From DATKNA01 sp963755755 (lineage in GTDB: Bacteria > Actinomycetota > Actinomycetes > Actinomycetales > Kineosporiaceae): DNA of 64,000 nucleotides. Made by a program: the position numbers and the translations under genes. The DNA lies in NCBI GenBank assembly GCA_963755755.1, contig CAVWLJ010000005.1, forward strand, positions 124,001 through 188,000, read 5' to 3'. Position 1 is the stretch's first letter, and every line of letters begins with the position of its first letter. Below the pieces are notes generated by a model that worked only from the letters and a program-made list of their open reading frames with translations, was not told the origin of the DNA and did no database searches. Positions 39,334 through 46,154 of this stretch are shown here, in pieces.

Positions 39334-39418
39334 GACGGCATCCTCCCAGGCATGGCAATCAGGAAGTTGAAGCATGAACTACCTGACCGTCAACCACCCG
39401 CCGGCCCCGGAGATTCCG

Positions 39419-39712
39419 TCAGCGCGACCGCTCGACGTCCGCGTCCGGATCCGCCGACCCGACGGCCGCGCCGTCGTCCGAGCCGCCGTCGTCGTCCTGC
39501 CCACCGCGCCTGAGGAGCGAGGGCACGCTGCCGGCGCCCAGGCCGTCGGGGTCGGCCCCGCTGCGGGCGCGGTCGGCGTCCACGTCGTCGTCACCGACGG
39601 GCGTGCCGTCCTCGGTCCCGCCGCCGCTGCCGGCGTCGTCCTGCACGTCGCGCATCGTCGCGTGCACCGGGTCGAGGCTGTCGTCCTTCCGGTTCACCAC
39701 GTCGTCCGGCAT
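39419..39712 (-). CDS. Small acidic hypothetical protein
   Basis: This 97-residue, Asp/Gly-rich, probably disordered protein (PDDVVNRKDDSLDPVHATMR to ADPDADVERSR) has no recognisable domain. ATG 39712 with AGGAG six bases upstream supports translation. No cysteines and no hydrophobic segment. Composition resembles another small acidic gene at 40851, but no clear homology is visible. Confidence 0.6.
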   Translation of the reverse strand: MPDDVVNRKDDSLDPVHATMRDVQDDAGSGGGTEDGTPVGDDDVDADRARSGADPDGLGAGSVPSLLRRGGQDDDGGSDDGAAVGSADPDADVERSR

Positions 39713-39773
39713 CTCCTGCCTCCGTCCCGCCGCCCCACGGCCGCGTCCCCGGCTCAGTACCCGCGCGGAGCCT

Positions 39774-39864
39774 GCGTACGCGCGATCAGTGCGCGGGGAC
39801 GAGTGCGGCGACCCCCACACTGATGCGCGTACGCGCGATCACCGTGCGGGGACGAGTGCGGCGA
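39774..39864 (-). repeat. 38-bp imperfect direct repeat at the 3-prime end of the DUF457-like gene
   Basis: Copies at 39774-39811 and 39827-39864 share GCGTACGCGCGATC at the left and GGGGACGAGTGCGGCGA at the right, differing only in the middle six bases. Each copy can encode the same gene tail (AALVPA, then His or Arg, then stop) on the minus strand. The second copy carries the real stop of the membrane protein gene. A 12-bp palindrome GCGCGTACGCGC sits at 39825-39836. Confidence 0.75.
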
Positions 39865-40384
39865 TTACGGGCGCGACGGCGCCCCACGCCTGCCAGGCGA
39901 GGGCGGCCGGCAGGACCAGCCCCGCCGTCACCCCCTCGAGCCACCCCCCGGTGTCCAGGCCGACACCGACGTGCCCCCACCACGGCCACACCGGGATCCC
40001 CGGCCCCCGCCCCGACCAGGGGTCGGGCTTGCCGAAGGCGAGATCGCCGACGAGGTGGCTGACCCAGCCCACGACGAGGCACCAGGCCAGCCACTGCACG
40101 GGGCCGGGCAGCAGCGCCACGACCAGGGCGGCGGCGCCGGGGAGCCCCCACCAGTGCGACAGGCCTCGGTGCTGCAGCGGGCCGCCCGCGCCGAGGAGCT
40201 CGTCGGGCACCCAGCGGTCGAGCCGGCGCCAGGCGCGGTACTGGTCGAGGTCCGGGGACGTCGGTCCGGCGGCGGTGACCCCGGCGAGGAACGCGGCACC
40301 GGCGGCCTGAGGCCAGGGCCATCCCGAGGCGGCGGCGACGCCGAGACCGGCGGAGAGACCGAGGAGGTGGTGGGTCGCACGCAT
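39839..40384 (-). CDS. DUF457/YdjM-like metal-dependent hydrolase, membrane protein
   Basis: This 181-residue membrane protein has four to five hydrophobic segments and the family histidines: RATHHLLGLSAGLG, a DLDQYRAWRRLDRW loop, LQHRGLSHWWGLPGA and VVGWVSHLVGDLAF. These match the YdjM/DUF457 group, annotated as inner-membrane metal-dependent hydrolases with unproven activity. ATG 40384 is preferred over 40408. Its last codons lie in a 38-bp repeat whose other copy encodes the same tail just downstream, suggesting a local duplication of the gene end. Confidence 0.72.
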   Translation of the reverse strand: MRATHHLLGLSAGLGVAAASGWPWPQAAGAAFLAGVTAAGPTSPDLDQYRAWRRLDRWVPDELLGAGGPLQHRGLSHWWGLPGAAALVVALLPGPVQWLAWCLVVGWVSHLVGDLAFGKPDPWSGRGPGIPVWPWWGHVGVGLDTGGWLEGVTAGLVLPAALAWQAWGAVAPVIAALVPAR

Positions 40385-40424
40385 CACCAGGCTGATGATG
40401 CCGGGCACAGCGCGTAATTCCTGG

Positions 40425-40777
40425 TCAGCTCTCCGTGACTACCTTGATCGTGTCGAGGGAGGAACTGGCGGGGTCGGGCAGCTGCATGCCGGCCGGCGAC
40501 GCCCGAGCGGAGGTACTCGACCGCCTCCTTGGTGATGAGGTCACCGGGCACGAGCACCGGGACGCCGGGCGGGTACGGCGTAGCCGTGGCTGGAGGTGCG
40601 GTCGTCCAGCCCGCTCGTCGCGAGTACGTCGGAGAGGAAGGCCTTCTCGCCCAGCACCTCGATCACCCGTGGATCGGCTCCGCGCCCCTGCTTGTGCCCC
40701 GGCGGCGTGTAGACGATGTCCCCCCGGCGGCGGAACTCGAGCATCGCTTCGAGGATGGGTGCGCGCGAGTGATCCAT
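40425..40777 (-). pseudogene. Remnant of an Orn/Lys/Arg-type PLP decarboxylase with a large internal deletion
   Basis: The first 68 residues (DHSRAPILEAMLEFRRRGDI, YTPPGHKQGRGADP, EKAFLSDVLATSGLDDRTSS) are the exact start of actinobacterial fold-I arginine/lysine/ornithine decarboxylases. They join directly to the C-terminus of the same family: ATPYPPGVPVLVPGDLITKE, AVEYLRSGVA, MQLPDPASSSLDTIKV. The roughly 350 central residues, including the PLP lysine, are missing, so the product cannot be active. One or two further single-base shifts occur near 40570 and 40490. The ends are otherwise well preserved, which points to a recent deletion or an assembly collapse. Confidence 0.85.
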
Positions 40778-40850
40778 GAACGCCCCATACCCGCGTAGCG
40801 CCCGCCGATGCGCAGGTGTGAGATCGCCGGAACCGGGAACCGTGCGCGGT

Positions 40851-41180
40851 ATGAGCCTGCAGCCGAATCTCGACCCCGCGAACCCGAGCCTCGTGCAACG
40901 GGAGGGCGTGAACGCCGCCTCGGACCGCTCGACGACCGAGGACGCCGACCTGATCCCCGCCCCGGTGGCCAGCGAGGCCGACGACACCGCGGCCCGCCCC
41001 ACCTCCGCCGACGACGAGAACGCCAACGACCGGGTGGCCGGTGACGGGCACTCCATCGGAGCCCCCGCCAGGCTGGTCGGCGGCGGCCGTCCCTCGCGGA
41101 AGGTCGACGAGACCGAGGACGCCTTCGCGCCGGCCTCCGACGCCGCCGACGCGGGTCAGGACAACGGCAGCATGTCCTGA
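40851..41180 (+). CDS. Small acidic hypothetical protein
   Basis: This is a 109-residue hydrophilic protein (SLQPNLDPANPSLVQREGVN, DENANDRVAGDGHSIG, RKVDETEDAFAPASD). It has no membrane segment, no cysteine and no recognised domain, and is likely disordered. The codon use is smooth and the start is isolated upstream of the decarboxylase remnant. Convergent with sucrose phosphorylase, four bases apart. Confidence 0.55.
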   Translation: MSLQPNLDPANPSLVQREGVNAASDRSTTEDADLIPAPVASEADDTAARPTSADDENANDRVAGDGHSIGAPARLVGGGRPSRKVDETEDAFAPASDAADAGQDNGSMS

Positions 41181-41184
41181 CCGG

Positions 41185-42696
41185 TCACACCTCGCCCGCC
41201 CCCGCGACCAGCGCAGCCAGGGCGCCGGCGGACGTCGCGGTGATCGGCTCGCCGTCGGGTCCGGTCGCGGTGACCGACCAGTCGAGGGTCCGGACGTCGG
41301 CGTCCAGGCGGGCCGAACCGGCGGCGTCCGACCAGGCCAGCCAGAGCGTGCCCGCCTGTTCGCCCGCACCGTAGGTGAACGCGCCGCGGAAGGCCGGGTG
41401 CCCGTTGCGGAACCTGATCGCCGCGAGGAGGTCCCGGACGACGGGCCGCTGCAGCGCCGCGTCGACCTCGTCGTCCGTGTAGCGGTGCCGGTTGACGTCC
41501 CTGCCGACGCCGGTGCGCCGGAGCAGGTCGACGTCGTTCTCCCCCGCGAGCAGGCCCACGTAGTAGACCTGCGGGATCCCCGGCGTGAAGAACTGGAGGA
41601 GGCGGGCGAGCAGGTAGCGCCGGTCGTCCCGGCCCAGCGCGTCGTAGAAGGTGCAGTTGACCTGGTAGAGGTCGAGGTTGCTCGCGGCGGCACCGGTCGC
41701 CGTGCGGCTCGTCCCGCTGCTGGCGTCGTGGATCGCCTCGACGAGCTCGTGCACCTGCTGCGGGTCCAGCAGACCCGGGTTCGCGGGGTCGTCCCGGTCG
41801 GCGCCGACGTCCACGACGCCGATGCCGTCGTGCGTGTCCAGCACCGTCACGCAGTTGGCCGGCCGGACGGCGAACCACGCCAGCAGCGGATCGACGTCCC
41901 CGGCGTGCAGCGCGTGCAGGACCAGGGGTGGTAGCGCGAAGTCGTAGACGCGGTCGACCTGCCGCGCGATCTCGACCTGCCGCCGGTAGTAGCTGTGCAC
42001 CTCGACGAGCACCTCGAGCCCGAGCGCGCGTGCCTCCGCGGCGAGCTCGTCGATGAAGGCGAAGGTCTCCGGCGTCATGAAGGAGGAGGTCCCCGGCGTC
42101 TTGACCGCGTAGCCCACGGCGTCCACGCGCACGAGCGCGACCTGGTGCTCGGCCAGCAGCCCGAGCACCTCGCCGAGGTACGCCCGGCCATGCTCGGAGC
42201 GGACGTCGATGTCGACCTGCTGCGGGGTGAACGTCGTCCAGACGAGGCGACGCCGGCCGCCCAGCCGCATGGGCGTGAACGGCAGGCCCGGCCGCGGCCG
42301 GTACAGGGTGAGCAGCTCCTCCTCGGTGGCGCCGAGCGGGAACACCGAGCCGAAGGTGAGGAACAGCGGCACCCACGGTGACTCCTCACCGCGGGCGACG
42401 ACGTCGCGGAACTCCGGGCTCTGCGCCGAGACGTGGTTGACGACGAGGTCCGCGATCGGATCGATGCCGGCGTCCGCCAGCGCCGCGACATCCCTCCAGC
42501 TGCCCAGCCGCGGATCGACCTCACGGTGATCGGCGGGGTCGAACCCGGCGTCCGCGCCGTCGAACGGCCGGAAGAACGGCAGGACGTGAACGCCGCCGAA
42601 GAGGCCGGCGAGCCGACCGGTCAGCAGCGCCCGCAATCCCGGGAGGTCCCCGCCGAGCCGGTCCGCGTACGCGATGAGCTGGACCTGGTTCCTCAC
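41185..42696 (-). CDS. Sucrose phosphorylase (GH13_18)
   Basis: This soluble enzyme converts sucrose and phosphate to glucose-1-phosphate and fructose. With the GTG start at 42696 (RBS GGCGGAG) the protein is 503 residues. The catalytic residues then fall at the same numbers as in the Bifidobacterium adolescentis enzyme: nucleophile D192 (RVDAVGYA), acid/base E232 (LVEVHSYY) and D290 (LDTHDGIG). FFRPFDGADAGFDPADH and GIPQVYYVGLLAGENDV are also family hallmarks. No sugar transporter or fructokinase is adjacent. Closely related phosphorylases use other acceptors, so substrate is likely but not proven. Confidence 0.9.
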   Translation of the reverse strand: MRNQVQLIAYADRLGGDLPGLRALLTGRLAGLFGGVHVLPFFRPFDGADAGFDPADHREVDPRLGSWRDVAALADAGIDPIADLVVNHVSAQSPEFRDVVARGEESPWVPLFLTFGSVFPLGATEEELLTLYRPRPGLPFTPMRLGGRRRLVWTTFTPQQVDIDVRSEHGRAYLGEVLGLLAEHQVALVRVDAVGYAVKTPGTSSFMTPETFAFIDELAAEARALGLEVLVEVHSYYRRQVEIARQVDRVYDFALPPLVLHALHAGDVDPLLAWFAVRPANCVTVLDTHDGIGVVDVGADRDDPANPGLLDPQQVHELVEAIHDASSGTSRTATGAAASNLDLYQVNCTFYDALGRDDRRYLLARLLQFFTPGIPQVYYVGLLAGENDVDLLRRTGVGRDVNRHRYTDDEVDAALQRPVVRDLLAAIRFRNGHPAFRGAFTYGAGEQAGTLWLAWSDAAGSARLDADVRTLDWSVTATGPDGEPITATSAGALAALVAGAGEV

Positions 42697-42856
42697 GTCG
42701 CTCCGCCTTTCCGCGCCCACCCCGGCCGACCCTTTCAGGCTGGTGGACGACGGTACGACGAAACGGGCGCCGGGTGCCGAGCGGCCAGGTCGGGCCCGGC
42801 GGCCGGCGAGTCGACGACAGCCCGCGATCAGGGCCAGGGCGGCTTACTGTCGATGG

Positions 42857-43492
42857 GTGACGTGGTCGGCGTACGTGTCGTTCCTGGTCTTCGCCCTGGT
42901 GCTGGTTCTCGTACCGGGACCGGACTTCGCGGTCGTCACGCGGAACACGTTGGCCTCGGGACGTGTCCGTGGGGCGTGGAGTGCGGTCGGTGTCGCCTCG
43001 TCCAACGCGGTGCAGGGCGCCGCGGCGGCTGCCGGGCTGGGAGTCCTCGTCGTCCGGACCGAGCCGTTGTTCCTGACGATCAGATGGGCCGGCATCGCCT
43101 ACCTGCTGTTCCTCGGTCTCCAGGCGTTCCGCTCCGCCCTGGACGGCCGCTACGACGACCTCCCCGACGCGGGCAGGACGAATTCTCACCAGACGCTGCG
43201 GGGTTGGCGGCAAGGTTTCCTCTCGAACATCACCAATCCGAAGGTGCTGGTGTTCTACCTGGCCGTGCTGCCGCAGTTCCTCGGTTCCCGAGCGCCGGTG
43301 TGGGCGCTCATGCTGTTCGCGGTGAGTCACGCGGTGCTGTCCCTGGCTTATCTGCTGCTCCTGGTCGGTGCGCTGAACCGAGCCCGTCGACTGTTGGTCC
43401 GGCGTGGGGTCCGGAGAACCCTCGACGCGGCGACCGGAACCGCGCTCGTCGGCTTCGGCGCGAGACTCGCGACGGAGCACGCGCCACCCTGA
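42857..43492 (+). CDS. LysE/RhtB family exporter
   Basis: This 211-residue membrane protein with six hydrophobic segments matches the amino-acid exporter family. The N-terminal LVPGPDFAVVTRNTLASGR motif is diagnostic, and LRGWRQGFLSNITNPKVLVF follows the third segment. The substrate is unknown. The GTG at 42857 lies six bases after a TACTGT -10-like hexamer (42845-42850), so the transcript may be leaderless. Divergent from sucrose phosphorylase. Confidence 0.88.
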   Translation: MTWSAYVSFLVFALVLVLVPGPDFAVVTRNTLASGRVRGAWSAVGVASSNAVQGAAAAAGLGVLVVRTEPLFLTIRWAGIAYLLFLGLQAFRSALDGRYDDLPDAGRTNSHQTLRGWRQGFLSNITNPKVLVFYLAVLPQFLGSRAPVWALMLFAVSHAVLSLAYLLLLVGALNRARRLLVRRGVRRTLDAATGTALVGFGARLATEHAPP

Positions 43493-43546
43493 TCCGCGGC
43501 TGGTGCTCCTGTCGCCCCGGCTACCGGGTCCCGGCCCGACGGATCG

Positions 43547-44098
43547 CTACTGTTCCTCGTCCCCGCGGGCCGGCCGGCCGGCGGGCATCAGGACGGTGGC
43601 GAGCAGTTGGCGCTTGCGATCCGGCGCGGGCACGTTGGCGAGTCGGGGCTGCAGTACGGCGTAGAGCTCGCGGCCGAGCTCGAGCAGTTCGGTGTCGGTC
43701 AGCCACATCCCGGCCAGGTTGAAGCTCACCCCGTCCCGGATCGGGTCGACGTCCCCCTGGGCCAGATATCGGTCGAAGTCACCGATGAGGCCGGCGATGA
43801 AGGCCAGGAAGACCTGCCGGTGCTCCTGCGGCGTCATCTTCGCGATCTCGTCGGGGTTGATCCGGGCGGCGGCCGAGCGCAGCACGTAGGTCCGCTCCAC
43901 GGCCCCACGGACGCGCCGCTCACCCACGACGGACAGGACGCCGGCATCGACCAGCCGGGCGACGTGCCGGTAGAGGCTCGTGGGCGGGACGTCCGGGAGA
44001 TCGGCCCGAAGGTCGCTGGTGGTCAGGGAGCGGTCGCCGAGGAACGCCTCCACGATGCGCAGGCGGATCGGGTGCAGCAGTAGGTCCGCGGTCGCCAC
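43547..44098 (-). CDS. ArsR-like winged-helix transcriptional regulator
   Basis: This is a roughly 183-residue regulator. The N-terminal winged helix (LLLHPIRLRIVEAFLGDRSL, TSDLRADLPDVPPTSLYRHV, LVDAGVLSVVGERRVRG) is of the ArsR/HTH_20 type, with a C-terminal helical domain of unknown ligand. A TAGGAT -10 box ends seven bases before GTG 44098, which favours that start and a leaderless mRNA over GTG 44104. Divergent from a small membrane-protein gene across 46 bases, which it may control. Confidence 0.8.
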   Translation of the reverse strand: MATADLLLHPIRLRIVEAFLGDRSLTTSDLRADLPDVPPTSLYRHVARLVDAGVLSVVGERRVRGAVERTYVLRSAAARINPDEIAKMTPQEHRQVFLAFIAGLIGDFDRYLAQGDVDPIRDGVSFNLAGMWLTDTELLELGRELYAVLQPRLANVPAPDRKRQLLATVLMPAGRPARGDEEQ

Positions 44099-44144
44099 GC
44101 GCACATCCTAGACAGGGCCCCCAATCCTGCTAATGTTTCCAACT

Positions 44145-44510
44145 ATGGGAATGAATCCGAGTATGAGGTCGGTCGTGGGCCTGGCTCGCCCGGGAAAGCG
44201 TCGGCGGCGGATGTCACCCGTCGCCCGGACCCTCGCGGTCGCGGGTGGCATCCTCGGCGTGACCCTGCTGGCTCGACGGGCGGGCTACCACCTCGGCACG
44301 CAGACTCCGGTGCGCTGCCGGCAGGGGCACCTGTTCACGACCGTCTGGATCCCCGGAGTGTCGGTGAAGTCGCTGCGGCTGGGCTGGTGGCGCCTGCAGT
44401 TCTGCCCCGTAGGCCGGCACTGGACTCTCGTCTCCCCGGTGCGGCAGTCGGCGCTGACCGCGGAAGAGCGCAGCTTCGTCGCGGAGCATCGCGATGTGCG
44501 GATCCCCTGA
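44145..44510 (+). CDS. Hypothetical protein with one membrane segment and a Cys/His cluster
   Basis: This is about 121 residues. A basic N-terminus is followed by one hydrophobic segment (TLAVAGGILGVTLLA) and a domain with CRQGHLFTTVWIPGVSV and LQFCPVGRHWTLV. The two C-X3/4-H pairs could bind a metal. I do not recognise the family. The ATG at 44145 is preferred because the ATG at 44133 lies inside a TAATGT -10-like hexamer (44131-44136). Confidence 0.6.
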   Translation: MGMNPSMRSVVGLARPGKRRRRMSPVARTLAVAGGILGVTLLARRAGYHLGTQTPVRCRQGHLFTTVWIPGVSVKSLRLGWWRLQFCPVGRHWTLVSPVRQSALTAEERSFVAEHRDVRIP

Positions 44511-44550
44511 CGCGCGATCCCGAGATCGACTCTGACGGCGAGGTCGACAC

Positions 44551-44769
44551 GTGACGCGGTCGCTGCTCGAGAACGAGCTCCTGCTCCTGCTCATCGGGCT
44601 CGTCGTGTTCGTCGTGGTGCGTTTCGAGGCCGTCTGCCTGTCCGACCTCGCCTCGAGACCCGACTACCAGCTGCGCACCCTGAATCGGCAGGGCTGGCTC
44701 GTCTGCATCCTGTTCCTCATCCCCGTCGGCGGCGTGCTCTACCTGCTGTACGGCCGCCCCGGCCCCTGA
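44551..44769 (+). CDS. PLDc_N-like small membrane protein
   Basis: This is a 72-residue protein with two membrane segments (LLLLLIGLVVFVVVRF and WLVCILFLIPVGGVLYLLYG) joined by a polar loop. The pattern, with the terminal YLLYGRP, resembles the phospholipase D N-terminal (PLDc_N) membrane module found alone in many actinobacteria. It follows the previous gene by 40 bases and may be co-transcribed. Confidence 0.55.
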   Translation: MTRSLLENELLLLLIGLVVFVVVRFEAVCLSDLASRPDYQLRTLNRQGWLVCILFLIPVGGVLYLLYGRPGP

Positions 44770-44790
44770 CGAGCCGCCCGTGCCGGTCGG

Positions 44791-45231
44791 CTACGGCGCG
44801 GGCTGCTCCGAGGGTGCTGTGGCGTCGACGAGGCGGAACCAGTGCACGACGACGGGTTCCGACTCCCGGAGCTGCCAGTCGGGGTCACCGGCCTCCGCGC
44901 GCACCAGCTCGGCGACGTCGGCCCAGAAGGCCTCGTGGTCCCTCCGCCAGGCGGCCGCGTCGGCGAAGCCCTCCCCCTCGTCGTGCGCCACGTCGTCCCC
45001 GACGAGGTGCAAGGGGATGATCCTCACCCGTGTCGTCTCCGCGACTCCGTGGGGCCGGCCGTCGTGGTCCAGCAGCGTGAGCCGCTCCCCGACCCGCGGC
45101 AGCGACTCGCCCGACAGGTACTCGACCGCCAAGGAGGACGTCGCGGTCTTCTCACCCCGCAGCACCGCCGCGAGCAGGCGGTCTCCCAGACCGCCGTCGC
45201 CGGGGTAGCCGAAGCTCAGGGTGCCGTCCAC
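44791..45231 (-). CDS. ASCH domain protein
   Basis: This 146-residue protein contains an ASCH (PUA-like) fold: GEKTATSSLAVEYL near residue 27, LPRVGERLTLLDHDGRPHGV and RVRIIPLHLVGDDVAHDEGEGFADA. Some ASCH proteins are RNA-binding or ribonucleases, others amidohydrolases; no choice can be made. GTG 45231 lies 13 bases after the CrcB gene stop, so the two may share a transcript. Confidence 0.85.
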   Translation of the reverse strand: MDGTLSFGYPGDGGLGDRLLAAVLRGEKTATSSLAVEYLSGESLPRVGERLTLLDHDGRPHGVAETTRVRIIPLHLVGDDVAHDEGEGFADAAAWRRDHEAFWADVAELVRAEAGDPDWQLRESEPVVVHWFRLVDATAPSEQPAP

Positions 45232-45243
45232 GCCCCGACTATG

Positions 45244-46101
45244 TCAGCGGCTGCCGATCGCCGTTCCCAGCGACCAGCCGAGCGCGGCGGCGGCGAGGCC
45301 GACGAAGGTGCTGACGCCCACGTTCCAGGCCGCACCCCAGCCGTCGCCCGACGAGGCCAGCTTCACCGTCTCGTAGCCGAAGGTGCTGTACGTGGTCAGA
45401 GCGCCGCAGAAGCCGGTACCGACCAGCGCGGCCCAGGCTCCCGAGCCGCCGGCAGCGGCGGCGACGACGCCGAGGAGGAACGACCCGACGACGTTGACCG
45501 TCATCGTGCCCCAGGGACGCGTGCCGAGGGCGCGCCGCTGCACCGCCCGGTCGGTGAGGTAGCGCGCCGGGGCGCCGACCGCGGCGCCGAGCGCGACGAG
45601 CAGCCAGATCATGCCGCCGCCCCCGTGCGTGTGCTCAGGACGAGCGTGCCCGATCCGCGAGCCGGCGAGCACGGCGACCACCGCGAGCACCGGCGTCAGC
45701 GCGAGGTAGGCCAGCGCGGCCGCCGGGGACCCGCCCGCGAGCAGCCGCTGCACGCCCACCGCGTAGGCGGAGAACGTCGTGAAGCCGCCCAGGACGCCGA
45801 CGCCCGCGAACGGGCGCAGCAGCGGGGCCCGGACCGCCCACCGGGAGACCGCGACCATGAGCACGCCCATGAGCAGGCAGCCGGAGACGTTGATCCCGAG
45901 CGTGGTCCACGGGACGCCGGAGGCGTCGGGGAAGGCCACCGTCAGCCCGTAGCGCGCCTCGCTGCCGAGCACGCCACCGATCGCGATCGCGCCGAGCACC
46001 AGTCCCGGGTGCAGGTCGAGTTCGGCCCGCTGCGCCGGGACGTGCAGATCGACGTCGGGGTCGACGCCGTCGACCGGGTCGTCGTCGTTCTCTCTCCGCA
46101 C
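45244..46101 (-). CDS. crcB: Two CrcB (Fluc) fluoride channel domains in one reading frame
   Basis: CrcB forms dual-topology dimers that export fluoride. The 285-residue frame has two complete four-helix CrcB units: the first with GSEARYGL, GINVSGCLLMG and GGFTTFSAYAV, the second (from about residue 165) with GAPARYLTD, VNVVGSFLLG and GALTTYSTFGYE. In most actinobacteria these are two overlapping genes. Here an ATGA sits exactly at the domain boundary (MIWLL begins unit two), so a single-base insertion upstream may have fused two genes artificially. No fluoride riboswitch is seen in the short leader. Confidence 0.85.
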   Translation of the reverse strand: MRRENDDDPVDGVDPDVDLHVPAQRAELDLHPGLVLGAIAIGGVLGSEARYGLTVAFPDASGVPWTTLGINVSGCLLMGVLMVAVSRWAVRAPLLRPFAGVGVLGGFTTFSAYAVGVQRLLAGGSPAAALAYLALTPVLAVVAVLAGSRIGHARPEHTHGGGGMIWLLVALGAAVGAPARYLTDRAVQRRALGTRPWGTMTVNVVGSFLLGVVAAAAGGSGAWAALVGTGFCGALTTYSTFGYETVKLASSGDGWGAAWNVGVSTFVGLAAAALGWSLGTAIGSR

Positions 46102-46154
46102 AGTTCCGGGACGCTACCCCCTGCCCCTACCGGCTCCCCGCCGCTCCGGACGGC

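Noticed and set aside
39774..39864. The 38-bp repeats as attachment sites of an integrated element
   Set aside because: They are only 53 bases apart, with no integrase, tRNA gene or phage genes nearby.
46102..46154. A fluoride riboswitch before crcB
   Set aside because: The leader is too short (about 50 bases to the next gene) and lacks the conserved fluoride aptamer core.
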